Positions 32,297 to 42,324 are shown, counted from the first letter of the stretch. The stretch: DNA of 64,000 nucleotides from JAHRAW01 sp965203265 (GCA_965203265.1 CBDBBV010000002.1:930001-994000), one strand, 5' to 3'. Notes: generated from the letters alone by a model not told the origin. Program-made: numbers and translations.

Positions 32297-32557
32297 CTAG
32301 GCGGGTGCCACCTCCGTGGCCTTGGCCTGCTTGTACAGCTGCGCCACCCGTGCGCTCGGCTTGGCGCCCTGACTGATCCAATGATCGATTCGCGCGGTGT
32401 CGATGCGCATCGACTCAGCCTGCCCGGAGGCGATCGGGTTGTAGAAGCCCACCCGCTCGATGAATCGCCCGCGCGGCGAACGGCGTTGATCCGCCACCAG
32501 AATCGAATAGAACGGCCGCTTCTTGGAACCGCCTCGGGACAAACGAATTGTTACCAT
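32297..32557 (-). CDS. rpsP: Ribosomal protein S16
   Basis: An 86-residue 30S protein opening the rpsP-rimM-trmD-rplS operon. The N-terminus MVTIRLSRGGSKKRPFYSI is the family signature, and GRFIERVGFYNP follows. A promoter candidate lies about 50 bases upstream. Confidence 0.98.
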   Translation of the reverse strand: MVTIRLSRGGSKKRPFYSILVADQRRSPRGRFIERVGFYNPIASGQAESMRIDTARIDHWISQGAKPSARVAQLYKQAKATEVAPA

Positions 32558-32603
32558 TACCGACTTGCTCTCCGCTGGAGTACTGTTGATTTTGCGGGGC
32601 GCG

Positions 32604-32630
32604 ATTCTAGCACAAAAGAGTTTGCCTCAA
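32604..32630 (-). promoter_or_regulatory. Candidate promoter for the rpsP operon
   Basis: On the minus strand, TTGAGG (32625-32630) and TAGAAT (32604-32609) are separated by 15 bases, with the rpsP ATG about 47 bases downstream. The spacing is short for sigma-70, so confidence is moderate. Confidence 0.45.
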
Positions 32631-32680
32631 GTGTCCAGTATGGGATGCCGACTCACTCGGATTGCGTATTCGATTATTGA

Positions 32681-32718
32681 AAAAAGGGCGGCGGCGCATT
32701 GAGGAAACACCGCCGCCC
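32681..32718 (-). terminator. Rho-independent terminator after the autotransporter gene
   Basis: On the minus strand, GGGCGGCGG and CCGCCGCCC form a 9-bp stem with a 15-base loop, followed by a T-run. A closely similar hairpin ends the paralogous gene at 63.4 kb. Confidence 0.85.
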
Positions 32719-32781
32719 TGAGCAAATGATGCATAACCTGAACGACGCGACCATAGCCATACAGCACGCCGTTCGTGATGG

Positions 32782-35700
32782 TTAGAATCGTGTCTCGCCA
32801 TTCAATAGAACTGCGTGGTCGGCGTCCGCATTCGCCGATTCGCGGCGTTCTCCGTGCAGGCGCAGGGTGAACGGGAACGAGCCTTTGGAAGCCCAATCCA
32901 CGCCCAGACGATACAGTTTGCCGTTTTCTTGCAAGGTCAGGCCGCCCCACGGGGTTAGTAGGCCGTTTCGTTGGCCGGGGGCGGTCAGGCCGTAGCCCAG
33001 GCGTATTTCCAGCTGTCCGCTTGGGTCGTGGGCGGTGTGGGTGGCATCCCCGCGTAGGCCGTTCGACCAGATTTGGCCGGTGTTGCTCGCGCCGCCGCCG
33101 TTGCCGTAGCCGGGGCGCATCACGAAGGACAGGCCCTGGCCATCGGCGCCGGGGGAGTTGCGTAGGGTGGCTTGGATGCCCCATTCCTCGTAGTCGTTGC
33201 GGCCGACAAGGGCGTGGGCGGTGGCGGTGGCGTTTATGCCGGTTTGCGGGTTGGTGTAGCGCACGCCGGTGGTGATTTCCGCTCCGGCGCCGGTGTGGCC
33301 GTCTCCGCCGTCGTGGCGCATGCCGACGGAGAGGGTTGGGGAGAGGTGGCCGCCGTTGGTGAGGCTACGAGTGCGGCTGGCTTCGGCGGCTAGGCGCATT
33401 AGAGTGGCATCTACCGTGAGGGCGGCGGTTTGTTCGCTTTTTTCTACCTCCATCTCGGTTTGCGTGAACTCGCCCTTGAGGCGCACGCTGGCGGTGCCGC
33501 TCGACCACAACAGGCCACTGCCGCCGGTGCCGATTGTGCGCAGGTTCACATCGCTGGATGTGGTCGTGCTGCCTTCGGGGGTGATTTCCACTTCGCCCGT
33601 GCCGTAACCGGCGGTGGCCCACCAACTCAGCGCGCCTGAACGCCAGCCGAGGTAGGGGTGGATGGCTTGTAGATCGATCTCGTAGTCGCCCTGGCCGCCG
33701 CCGCCTTCGCCGGTGTCTTGGTAGTCGAACTCGCCCTGACTCCACGACAACGCCACGCCCGCCAACAGGTTTTCGCGCAGTTCGCTGTCTACGCCGATTT
33801 GTGCGCCGTGCAGGTTGCCGTCGAATTCCAACCCGTCATTTTCGCCGGAGAGGTTGCGGTATTCGCCACTGCCCCACAGGGAGGTCTTGCGCACGCCGTC
33901 TCCGCGACTACTTTCGGTGTGAAACGGCAGGACGAAGTTGCTGCCGTGCAACAGGTCGCGTAGGGGGCTGTTTTCGTTGATCAAGCTCGGCGCGTGAGTT
34001 TTCAAGGCGCCCGCGAGGGAACTCTGGCCGCCGAGATTGGCCGAGGCGGTGTTGCCGCCGCCATTCAGTACCTGCCCCACTCGCGCCGAGATGGCGCCGG
34101 TTACCCGACCGGCCACGGCACGCGCTACTTCGGGTAGGGCGGTGCGGTGTAACTGCTCGGCTTGTAGCGGCGATACGACTTCAATCACGAGGGGGGCATA
34201 TGTCAGGCTGTAGTTGCCGCTCATGGGGTCGATCGCCGTGATTTCGATTTTGGTGCCGATGGGGACATCCTCGCCCACTGTGAAGGCGGCCCCGCCGGTG
34301 CTGGTCTTGGCGCCGGTGGCGATGGTGAGGGTGGGCGGATCGGGATCGAACGTATAGGCGCCGGTGCTATTCGAAGGCGTATAGGTCAGCATGATCTTGG
34401 TATCGGCGGGCGCTTCTTCGTCGATGGCCGCCGTGATGGTCGCCGTGTCGCCCGGACTCACTTGCAGGGTGCGCAGGGTGTCGGCGGAGAGGATCAGGGT
34501 GCTTGGGGCTGTATCGTCTATGGTAACCACCTCTGAACTCGGACTGCCCACGGACACGCCGGTCGGCGGCGTGCCGATTGCCACTGTGAAGGTTCCATCC
34601 GTATTATCGTTGTCGTTACTGGTGGTGATGGTGCCCGTGCCGGTGGTTTGGCCGCTTGGGATGGTGATGCTCGACAACGTGCCGTAATCGCCGGTCTCAA
34701 TGCCGCTACCGGCAGTCAGGATGATCGGAATGGACGCATCGCCGGTCGTCAGCGCCTGCGACAACCGCAGGGTTACCGTTACCGAATCCCCCTCGCGCAC
34801 TCGTTGCGGGTCAACCGACAGCGACACCGTGGGGGTTGTCGGGGCGCCGGTGCCGGCGCCGGTGATGGTTATGGTCACCGAGTTGGGACTGCCGGCGGTT
34901 ACCGTGGCGGGTAGGGTGCCGAGGGAGACGGTGAAGGTTTCGTTATTGGAATCGCCGTCCTGCGTGGTGGTGATGGTGCCGGTGGCGCTGGTTTGGCCGC
35001 TTGGGATGGTGATGCTCGCCAGCGTGCCGTAATCGCCGGAATCGGTGCCGCTACCGGCAGTCAGCGTTAGCGGGATAACCACATCGGCATTGGCAGTCAG
35101 CGCCGCCGACAGGGTGGCCGTTATGGTTACCGACTGACCCTCGGTTACCGTGCTCGGCACGGCCGAGAGGGATACCGAGGGGGGTTCCGGGAGAGTTACC
35201 GATTGCGGCAATCGTAGGCTGACGGACACTGCGTTGCCTTCGGTCCAGGTCAGGCCGGTGTTCGACCAGACCAGTTCTCTACCGCTGATCGTGGCGCTCG
35301 ACAAGGCGAAGGCGGTGGTGCCGACATGGAACGAGTAGAGTTTCAGTTTGGTGCTGGGGGCAATAGAGAACCCCACGGTCAGGGTGCCGTTGTTGAGGGC
35401 GACTTTCACAATCGTCGCAAAAGCGCCATCAATCACGGGCTTCGATTCGGTCAACCCGTTGTCACCGTCCGTACAGGTGAGAGCCACAGCTCCACCAGCG
35501 CAACCCAAACCGTCCGTTCCAATGTCCACAACGGTCAGCGTCGCCGACCACAGGGTGCGCCCCGGCGTACCCGTACCCGTAACCCACGGGCCGCCGCCGC
35601 CCTCGTTCACCGCCCGCACCCGCACATCGTAGGATGTGTCGTCGGTGAGTCCCGTGACCTCCCCGCTCGCCGTGGTGCCGGTGTGGGCGGCGTCCACCCA

Positions 35701-37200
35701 ACCGGTGGACGGATCGCCCGCCGTGGTCGCGGTCTGATTCGCGGCGCTCGTCAACTTATACTGCACATCGTAGCCGCTGAGCGCACGCGATCCGGTGTCT
35801 GTCGGCGCAGTCCAGAAGGCGATTAACTTGCCGGGATTCTGTTCAAGCAAGAGTTCGGTGGGCGCGCCGCCGGGGGCGACTGCCGCCGAGCGTTGGAGCG
35901 TTACCGGCAATACCTGCCCCGCGCTCCATGTCTGCGTGATGTCCCACGTAGCGGTCGCGCCCGTTTCCGTATGCAAGGGGAAACTCTCGCCGCCCACATG
36001 CAACGAGTACTCCCGCAAGGCGGCGCTCGGCTCCGGATTGAGAGAGAACTCAAAGTTGGTGCTGGCAATTACGATGCCTGTGACGTTGCGTGTCGCACTG
36101 TTAAAGTTGATCGTATTGTTCGTCAGTCTTGCTGTGTCGGTGCATCGGATAGCGGTCTGAGAGTCAGTGCAACCGAACAGGACAGACGACAGCTCCCCCA
36201 CCGTCAGCGTAGCCGCCCAAATCGGCTGGCCGCTGGCGTCCTGTCGGGTGATGCGCACCATGTAGGTCTTGGTGGTCGTGGTGTCCTGCGCGGTAACCAA
36301 CACAGTGATGGCATTCGCCCCTTCCGCCAACTCGATGGCGGTGCTGGCCGCGCCGCCGTTCACCGTTACCGTGGCATTGGTCTCGTTCACCGTCGGCGTC
36401 AGTTTGACATGGGAGATCGAGTTCGCCACCAATGCCGAGTATTCGGTGGTGGTGGCGGCGAAGGGGGAAGGGGACAGGGTGAGCGCCGAGAAAGTGCCCG
36501 CCGCGCTGGTGCTGCTGGTGGCGGTCAAGGCGCTCAGGGTGGCATCGGTGGCGAGCGTAATCTCGCCGTTGACGCGAATGCGCGGTACGCTGGCACTGCT
36601 CGTCCAAGTACCCGATGTCGGCTGGTTTCCTGAACGACGGTAACTGTTATTGGCAATGCTCCAGCCGGCGGCCGCGCCGCTGTCCTCGCCGTCCGATAGC
36701 GTGCCTGAGAATCTGAGTTTTGTCAGGTCGCCGGTTGTGTAGAGGACGGCGTGATAGGTGGTATTGGCGACCAAACTCGTGCTCGCCGGCGCCGTAAAGG
36801 CAGCGAAGACGCCAGTAGTGAGGGATGCGGGCGTAGTCAGGTCGAATTGTTTCGTATCCGGCCGGCCGCTGGTGGACGACCAAAGTTCGGCCTTGATGGT
36901 GGCGCGCTCGGCGTTGCTTATGCTGCCGGTGAAGCTGAGTTCGAACTCGATGCTGGTCAGTGTGTAGCCGTTGCTGTTGCTTCCGGTGGTGAAACCGATT
37001 GTGGTGTGCTGGCCGCCGAAATTGGGATTGGAACTGCCTGTTTTTTCGCTATTGCCGACCAGCACCGCGGCGGAAGTTGGGGCGGCGGCGAGAAAAAACA
37101 GTGTGCCCGCGAGCAAGGCGATGGGGAGCGATGCAAGGCGGCGGATGGATGCGCCGCGTGCCCGTTCGGGTCGGAAACCCTTTCGGCGGGGGGCGTTCAT
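32782..37200 (-). CDS. Autotransporter-like surface protein with Calx-beta, fibronectin III and cadherin-like repeats
   Basis: This 1472-residue predicted surface adhesin has a Sec signal at about 20-45 (IALLAGTLFFLAAAPTSA). Beta-sandwich modules follow: a first module (about 46-215), a cadherin-like sandwich (about 218-320), a fibronectin III domain (about 445-555) and two Calx-beta-like repeats (about 690-910). A 110-residue Ig-like stretch comes next, then a C-terminal barrel (about 1150-1472) ending in phenylalanine, as outer-membrane barrels do. Its C-terminus is closely similar to the partial protein at the right window edge. Expression may vary through the 31-G run 33 bases upstream. 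The ligand is unknown. Six cysteines (FGCTDSQTAIRC, GLGCAGGAVALTC and similar) may form disulphides. Confidence 0.85.
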   Translation of the reverse strand: MNAPRRKGFRPERARGASIRRLASLPIALLAGTLFFLAAAPTSAAVLVGNSEKTGSSNPNFGGQHTTIGFTTGSNSNGYTLTSIEFELSFTGSISNAERATIKAELWSSTSGRPDTKQFDLTTPASLTTGVFAAFTAPASTSLVANTTYHAVLYTTGDLTKLRFSGTLSDGEDSGAAAGWSIANNSYRRSGNQPTSGTWTSSASVPRIRVNGEITLATDATLSALTATSSTSAAGTFSALTLSPSPFAATTTEYSALVANSISHVKLTPTVNETNATVTVNGGAASTAIELAEGANAITVLVTAQDTTTTKTYMVRITRQDASGQPIWAATLTVGELSSVLFGCTDSQTAIRCTDTARLTNNTINFNSATRNVTGIVIASTNFEFSLNPEPSAALREYSLHVGGESFPLHTETGATATWDITQTWSAGQVLPVTLQRSAAVAPGGAPTELLLEQNPGKLIAFWTAPTDTGSRALSGYDVQYKLTSAANQTATTAGDPSTGWVDAAHTGTTASGEVTGLTDDTSYDVRVRAVNEGGGGPWVTGTGTPGRTLWSATLTVVDIGTDGLGCAGGAVALTCTDGDNGLTESKPVIDGAFATIVKVALNNGTLTVGFSIAPSTKLKLYSFHVGTTAFALSSATISGRELVWSNTGLTWTEGNAVSVSLRLPQSVTLPEPPSVSLSAVPSTVTEGQSVTITATLSAALTANADVVIPLTLTAGSGTDSGDYGTLASITIPSGQTSATGTITTTQDGDSNNETFTVSLGTLPATVTAGSPNSVTITITGAGTGAPTTPTVSLSVDPQRVREGDSVTVTLRLSQALTTGDASIPIILTAGSGIETGDYGTLSSITIPSGQTTGTGTITTSNDNDNTDGTFTVAIGTPPTGVSVGSPSSEVVTIDDTAPSTLILSADTLRTLQVSPGDTATITAAIDEEAPADTKIMLTYTPSNSTGAYTFDPDPPTLTIATGAKTSTGGAAFTVGEDVPIGTKIEITAIDPMSGNYSLTYAPLVIEVVSPLQAEQLHRTALPEVARAVAGRVTGAISARVGQVLNGGGNTASANLGGQSSLAGALKTHAPSLINENSPLRDLLHGSNFVLPFHTESSRGDGVRKTSLWGSGEYRNLSGENDGLEFDGNLHGAQIGVDSELRENLLAGVALSWSQGEFDYQDTGEGGGGQGDYEIDLQAIHPYLGWRSGALSWWATAGYGTGEVEITPEGSTTTSSDVNLRTIGTGGSGLLWSSGTASVRLKGEFTQTEMEVEKSEQTAALTVDATLMRLAAEASRTRSLTNGGHLSPTLSVGMRHDGGDGHTGAGAEITTGVRYTNPQTGINATATAHALVGRNDYEEWGIQATLRNSPGADGQGLSFVMRPGYGNGGGASNTGQIWSNGLRGDATHTAHDPSGQLEIRLGYGLTAPGQRNGLLTPWGGLTLQENGKLYRLGVDWASKGSFPFTLRLHGERRESANADADHAVLLNGETRF
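34621..34719 (+). repeat. Direct repeat copy A inside the Calx-beta region
   Basis: A 99-base segment matching 34966-35064 with few differences, one Calx-beta period (345 bases, 115 residues) away. It encodes the block SGDYGTL.SITIPSGQT. Such repeats allow module gain or loss by recombination. Confidence 0.8.
34966..35064 (+). repeat. Direct repeat copy B inside the Calx-beta region
   Basis: Partner of 34621-34719. The central part (TTTGGCCGCTTGGGATGGTG and flanks) is identical in both copies. Confidence 0.8.
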
Positions 37201-37216
37201 CGCGCCCCCCGTGGGG

Positions 37217-37372
<156 letters not shown>

Positions 37373-37439
37373 GGTTACATTCCTCAAGGTGAGTTGCGGG
37401 ATCAGGCGATTTGCCGAGCAATTTCGCATTGGTGGAGGG

Positions 37440-37467
37440 AGTATAGCCATTTCTCGGCGTTTTGCAA
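37440..37467 (-). promoter_or_regulatory. Sigma-70-like promoter for leader ORF and autotransporter
   Basis: On the minus strand, TTGCAA (37462-37467) and TATACT (37440-37445) are spaced by 16 bases. The start of transcription would fall near 37432, some 60 bases before the leader ATG. The rest of the 37373-37612 gap holds no other feature that I can see. Confidence 0.6.
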
Positions 37468-37612
37468 GCCTTTGTACGATGCCGGTATACGCCGGAATTC
37501 CGGCGGTTTTCGGCGGTTTTCCGCGATAAATGGGCGGACGAGCGGAGTTGCAGTTCGGCTTGAATACTCGCCTGCGCCCCGATTGTGGGAAAATAGTGCG
37601 ATTTTTGGCATT

Positions 37613-38623
37613 ATGCACCCGAACCCTCACACCGCCATGACGACTTCCGACACAACCGCTCTGGGTGATCTCGCCACTCGCGAATTCACCACGGATTTGC
37701 GTTCCCTCGCCCTGATCGAGGTGCGCGGCGAGGATGCGCAATCGTTTCTTCAGGGCCAATTCAGCAACGACATCACCGCCATCGCGGCCGAGGCGGACGG
37801 CGCGCGGCGTTGCCAGCTGAACGCCTATTGCAATCCGCAGGGGCGCGCGCTGGCGCTCATTCGGCTGATTCGGCACGACTATGGATTCCGCATGATCGTG
37901 CCCGCCACCCTCACGGACAGCCTGATCAAGCGGCTCAACCTGTTCATCCTGCGCGCCCGCGTCCGCCTCGAGGTGAACACCCGATTCGCCCTGTTCGGCC
38001 TGATCAACGGCGGGGAGGACACCGCCGGCCTCCCTATCGTCGAGCGCGTGTCGGTTGACGGCATCCTTCCCCGGCAAATTCTGCTCGTCGAAAAGCGGAT
38101 GGCCGACTCCTTTCAAGATGCGAGATTCGACCGCCGGATGGACGGCAACGCCGCCCTCGACGCCTACGCGCGCACTTGGTCGCACGAAAACGGAGACGAG
38201 CTGTGGCGACTTCTCGACATCCTCTCCGGCATCCCGCAGATCTATCCGCAAACCGTGGCGGCATTCATCCCGCAGATGATCAATCTGGATCGAGTTGATG
38301 GCCTCAGCTTCACCAAGGGCTGCTACCCCGGTCAGGAAATCATCGCCCGGTTGCGCTATCGCGGGCGGGTGAAGCAGCGCATGCTGATCGGCCGCGCCAG
38401 CGAACTGGAAAGCCTCGCGCCCGGCGATCCGCTGTATCCGCCGCAGGACTGCGGGAAAAAGCCCGGCGTGGTGGTCGATGCGGTGTCGAATGGCGACGGC
38501 GAATACACGCTCAGCGCCACGGTGCCGACTGATCTGCCGGAAGACGAGGTGTTGCGGGTGGGTTCGCCCACGGGCGCGGCGTTGACTCGCCTTCCCCTGC
38601 CCTATTCGGCGGAAACGGAATAG
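37613..38623 (+). CDS. ygfZ: Folate-binding tRNA-modifying protein YgfZ (GcvT-like)
   Basis: A 336-residue protein of the YgfZ/GcvT family, which uses tetrahydrofolate to support iron-sulphur cluster enzymes such as MiaB. The hallmark KGCYPGQE is present near residue 230, with GQFSNDI near the N-terminus as in the family. Two ATGs fit: 37613 and 37637 (328 residues); neither has a strong ribosome site. The longer open frame upstream is a shadow of non-coding and antisense sequence. dtd follows 29 bases later on the same strand. Confidence 0.92.
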   Translation: MHPNPHTAMTTSDTTALGDLATREFTTDLRSLALIEVRGEDAQSFLQGQFSNDITAIAAEADGARRCQLNAYCNPQGRALALIRLIRHDYGFRMIVPATLTDSLIKRLNLFILRARVRLEVNTRFALFGLINGGEDTAGLPIVERVSVDGILPRQILLVEKRMADSFQDARFDRRMDGNAALDAYARTWSHENGDELWRLLDILSGIPQIYPQTVAAFIPQMINLDRVDGLSFTKGCYPGQEIIARLRYRGRVKQRMLIGRASELESLAPGDPLYPPQDCGKKPGVVVDAVSNGDGEYTLSATVPTDLPEDEVLRVGSPTGAALTRLPLPYSAETE

Positions 38624-38652
38624 TTGCATCCCTCCGAACTCACTCGGCGAGT

Positions 38653-39093
38653 ATGAAAATTCTGCTGCAACGGGTCAGCCGCGCGCGCGTTGTCGTCGAC
38701 GGCGAAACCATCGGGCGGATCGACCACGGCGCGCTGTTGCTGGTGGGGTTCGGGCGGGAGGACGAGGCGCCACCGTTGGCGCGCATGGCGGACAAGATCG
38801 CCAACTTGCGCATTTTTGCCGATGACGGCGGCAGGCCGGAGCGGTCGCTGCTGGATGTGGGCGGCGGGATTCTGGCGGTGCCGCAGTTTACCCTGCACGG
38901 CCGCACGGCCAAGGGGCGACGGCCCGACTTCACGCAAGCTCTGGCACCCACTCTGGCGGAATCGCATTTCCACTCGTTTGTCGATTTCCTCTCGCAGGCC
39001 GGCGTGACGAAGGTGGAATGCGGGCGGTTCGGCGCGCAGATGGCGGTGGAATCGGTGAACGACGGGCCGTTCACGTTAGTGCTCGACGGGTAA
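38653..39093 (+). CDS. dtd: D-aminoacyl-tRNA deacylase
   Basis: Removes D-amino acids mischarged on tRNA. The 146 residues match the family (about 145). The C-terminal Gly-cisPro motif NDGPFTL is intact. The other signature, usually SQFTL, reads PQFTL here (AVPQFTLHG, near residue 77), a substitution at a position close to the active site. The start MKILLQRVSRA is the family N-terminus. It may be co-transcribed with ygfZ. Confidence 0.95.
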   Translation: MKILLQRVSRARVVVDGETIGRIDHGALLLVGFGREDEAPPLARMADKIANLRIFADDGGRPERSLLDVGGGILAVPQFTLHGRTAKGRRPDFTQALAPTLAESHFHSFVDFLSQAGVTKVECGRFGAQMAVESVNDGPFTLVLDG

Positions 39094-39114
39094 CACACGC
39101 GCGCGCAGTTGTAC

Positions 39115-39120
39115 TAGAAT
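39115..39120 (+). promoter_or_regulatory. Candidate -10 box for aceA-aceK
   Basis: TAGAAT in the dtd-aceA gap would give a leader of about 135 bases ahead of the aceA ATG. The -35 region is poor. Confidence 0.3.
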
Positions 39121-39263
39121 ATGCGCCCTTCCGAGCGGGCGCGAAGCGGCATTCAGCGCAATGGCTCCGGCAAGGGAACCTCGAAAATCACTCACTGTTC
39201 AGGCCGGTTTCATCGACATCGACATCGACAGCGGCGGCTTGGACGACAATCCGGATACAAGAC

Positions 39264-40565
39264 ATGACACGACAAGAGCAAATTCAGGCGTTGCAACGGG
39301 AATGGGACGAGTCCCCCCGCTGGAAGGGCATCACTCGCGGCTACAGTGCCGAGGATGTGGTGCGGCTGCGCGGCTCGCTGCAACCCGAATTTACCTACGC
39401 CCGCCGGGGCGCGCTGAAACTGTGGGACCTGATAAACGGCGCGGCGAAAAAGGGCTATGTGAACTGCCTCGGCGCCCTGACCGCCGGTCAGGCGGTGCAG
39501 CAGGCCAAGGCCGGTATCGAGGCGATCTATCTGTCGGGCTGGCAGGTGGCCGCCGACAACAACAGCTCCGAGGCCATGTATCCGGATCAGTCGTTGTATG
39601 CCTACGACTCGGTGCCGACCGTGGTGCGGCGCATCAACAATTCCTTTGCCCGCGCCGATCAGATTCAGTGGCAACGCGGTTTGGCGGAAAGCGAGCACGC
39701 CATCGATTATTTCCTGCCGATCGTCGCCGATGCGGAAGCCGGATTCGGCGGCGTCCTCAACGCCTTCGAGCTGACCAAGAACATGATCGCCGCCGGTGCC
39801 GCCGGAGTGCATTTCGAGGATCAGTTGGCCGCGGTGAAAAAATGTGGGCACATGGGCGGGAAGGTGTTGGTGCCCACCGAAGAGGCGATTCAGAAGCTGA
39901 TCGCGGCGCGGCTGGCGGCGGATGTTACCGGCGTGCCGACTCTGCTGCTGGCGCGCACCGACGCCGAGGCGGCCAATCTGCTGACCTCGGACATCGACGA
40001 ACGCGACAAGCCGTTCCTCACCGGCGAGCGCACCTCCGAGGGTTTCTACCGAGTCAAAAACGGCTTGGAGCAATCCATCGCGCGCGGCGTGGCATATTCC
40101 CCCTACGCCGATATGATCTGGTGCGAGACCGGCACGCCGGATCTGGGTTTCGCGCGGGAATTCGCGCAGGCGGTGCGCGCCCGTTATCCCGAACAATTGC
40201 TCGCCTACAACTGCTCGCCGTCCTTCAACTGGAAGAAGAAACTGGCAGACAAGGCCATCGCCTCGTTTCAAGACGAAATCGCGGCGATGGGTTATGTGTA
40301 TCAGTTCATCACCCTCGCCGGCATTCACAACGCTTGGTACAACATGTACGACCTCGCCCACGACTACGCTCGCGGCGAGGGCATGCGCCACTATGTGGAA
40401 AAGGTGCAGGAGCCGGAATTCGCTGCCGCCGCCAGAGGTTATACCTTTGTCGCCCATCAGCAGGAAGTCGGCGCCGGCTACTTCGACGATGTAACCACCA
40501 CCATTCAAGGCGGCGCCTCGTCGGTAACCGCTCTGGCCGGCTCCACCGAAGAGGATCAGTTCTAG
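39264..40565 (+). CDS. aceA: Isocitrate lyase
   Basis: Cleaves isocitrate to glyoxylate and succinate in the glyoxylate bypass. The 433-residue length matches bacterial enzymes. The catalytic signature KKCGHMGGK is present (residues about 191-199), as are the metal-binding ADAEAGFGG and the TLAGIHNAWYNM region. The ATG at 39264 gives the family N-terminus (TRQEQIQALQREWD); the longer frame upstream overlaps dtd. aceK follows 31 bases later, so the lyase and the enzyme controlling flux into it share an operon. No malate synthase gene is seen here. Confidence 0.97.
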   Translation: MTRQEQIQALQREWDESPRWKGITRGYSAEDVVRLRGSLQPEFTYARRGALKLWDLINGAAKKGYVNCLGALTAGQAVQQAKAGIEAIYLSGWQVAADNNSSEAMYPDQSLYAYDSVPTVVRRINNSFARADQIQWQRGLAESEHAIDYFLPIVADAEAGFGGVLNAFELTKNMIAAGAAGVHFEDQLAAVKKCGHMGGKVLVPTEEAIQKLIAARLAADVTGVPTLLLARTDAEAANLLTSDIDERDKPFLTGERTSEGFYRVKNGLEQSIARGVAYSPYADMIWCETGTPDLGFAREFAQAVRARYPEQLLAYNCSPSFNWKKKLADKAIASFQDEIAAMGYVYQFITLAGIHNAWYNMYDLAHDYARGEGMRHYVEKVQEPEFAAAARGYTFVAHQQEVGAGYFDDVTTTIQGGASSVTALAGSTEEDQF

Positions 40566-40596
40566 CGCGTCAGCGTGCGGGGCGCGCGAATACGCC

Positions 40597-42324
40597 ATGA
40601 GCGCCGATCTGGTCGAACAAATCGCCGGCACCATCCTGAAGGGGTTCAACCGCCACTTTTCGCTGTTTCAGGAGATCACCCGCGCCGCGCAGGATCGCTT
40701 CGAGGCGGCCGACTGGGCCGGCGAGGTCGCGGCGCGCCGGGAGCGCATCGACTACTACGACCTGCGCGTCAGCGAGGCCATCGACGAGCTCAATGCGAGA
40801 TTCGATCTCGACAAGCTCGACAAGAAACTGTGGCAGGACATCAAGCGCTGGTACATGTGGCTGCTGTACGATCACAAGCAGCCGGAGCTGGCGGAGAGTT
40901 TCTACAACTCGGTGTTCTGCCACCTGTTCGATCGCAGCTACTTCCACAACGCCCACATCTTCGTGAAGCCGGGGAGCGCCATCGATTATCTCGACATGGA
41001 CGACCCCGCCTACACCAGCTATTACCCGGATGAAACGGGGATGCACGATGCTTTTCGGGCGATTCTGCACAGCTTCGGCCTGACTCGTCCGTGGGCGGAT
41101 CTGGAGCGGGATCTGCGCCTCGTGGTCGCCCGTTTCGAGGCCGAGTTGCCGTCCGGCTTCATGCCGACGCCGTATCGGCAGCTGCATGTGGTGTCGTCGC
41201 TGTTCTTCCGCAACAAGGCCGCATATGTGGTCGGGCGCGCCGTGGTGGGGGTGGAAAGCCAGCCGTTCGTGCTGCCCATCCTGCTCGACGACAATATGCA
41301 TCTGTATGTGGATACCGTGCTCACCGAAGCCGACGATCTGGCGCTGATATTCAGTTTCACCCGCGCCTACTTCATGGTGAACACCACGGTTCCGGCGGGG
41401 CTGGTTACTTTCCTGCAATCCATCCTGCCGAGCAAGACGCGCGCCGACCTGTACACCAGCATCGGCTTTCAAAAGCAGGGCAAGACGCTGTTCTATCGGG
41501 AATTTCTCCACCATCTGGAACATTCCACCGACAAGTTGATCACCGCGCCGGGCATTCGTGGAACGGTGATGAGCGTGTTCACGCTACCTTCTTATCCCTA
41601 CGTGTTCAAGGTCATCAAGGATCGCTTCGACCCGCCGAAGAAGATCGACCGCGCCACGGTCAAGCAGAAATACCAGACGGTGAAAATGCACGATCGCGCG
41701 GGACGCATGGCCGATACCTTGGAGTTTTCATTTGTGGCCCTTCCGGTGGAGCGGTTTTCCGATGAATTGCTCGCGGAATTGCACGAGGACATCGCCTCCA
41801 GCATTCACATCGACGAGGGATTCCTCATCATCCGCCACCTGTATATCGAACGCCGCATGGTGCCCCTCAACATCTTTCTCGAACACGCCGACGAGGCGAT
41901 GCTCGATCACGGCATTGCCGACTACGGCAATGCCATCCGCGAGATGATCGCGGCCAATATCTTCCCCGGGGACATGCTGTCCAAGAACTTCGGCGTTACC
42001 CGCCACAATCGGGTGGTGTTCTACGACTACGACGAGATTCGCCATATGGATGAAATCCGCATTCGCGCCATGCCTCGGGCGACGAATGCCGAGGAGGAAA
42101 TGGCCGACGAGCCGTGGTTCCACGTGGGCGAGAACGATTTCTTTCCCCAGCAGATGAAAAGTTTCGTGGTGAACCATCCCAAATTCCGCGAGCGTTTCCT
42201 CGCCCACCACGGGGATTTGCTGGAGCCGGCCTATTGGAAGAAGGTGCAACGGGACATCGTGCAAAACAAGCGATACGATATTTTCCCCTACCCCCAGCAC
42301 AAGCGATTCTGCCATCGTCGCTGA
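40597..42324 (+). CDS. aceK: Isocitrate dehydrogenase kinase/phosphatase
   Basis: A bifunctional enzyme that switches isocitrate dehydrogenase off or on, so steering carbon to the glyoxylate bypass. The 575 residues match E. coli AceK (578). The N-terminal regulatory half carries FNRHFSLFQEIT. The kinase half has the ATP-site region VFTLPSYPYVFKVIKDRF and the acidic motif VVFYDYDEIRHM. It lies directly after aceA. The restriction of this family to proteobacteria supports the taxonomic guess. Confidence 0.97.
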   Translation: MSADLVEQIAGTILKGFNRHFSLFQEITRAAQDRFEAADWAGEVAARRERIDYYDLRVSEAIDELNARFDLDKLDKKLWQDIKRWYMWLLYDHKQPELAESFYNSVFCHLFDRSYFHNAHIFVKPGSAIDYLDMDDPAYTSYYPDETGMHDAFRAILHSFGLTRPWADLERDLRLVVARFEAELPSGFMPTPYRQLHVVSSLFFRNKAAYVVGRAVVGVESQPFVLPILLDDNMHLYVDTVLTEADDLALIFSFTRAYFMVNTTVPAGLVTFLQSILPSKTRADLYTSIGFQKQGKTLFYREFLHHLEHSTDKLITAPGIRGTVMSVFTLPSYPYVFKVIKDRFDPPKKIDRATVKQKYQTVKMHDRAGRMADTLEFSFVALPVERFSDELLAELHEDIASSIHIDEGFLIIRHLYIERRMVPLNIFLEHADEAMLDHGIADYGNAIREMIAANIFPGDMLSKNFGVTRHNRVVFYDYDEIRHMDEIRIRAMPRATNAEEEMADEPWFHVGENDFFPQQMKSFVVNHPKFRERFLAHHGDLLEPAYWKKVQRDIVQNKRYDIFPYPQHKRFCHRR

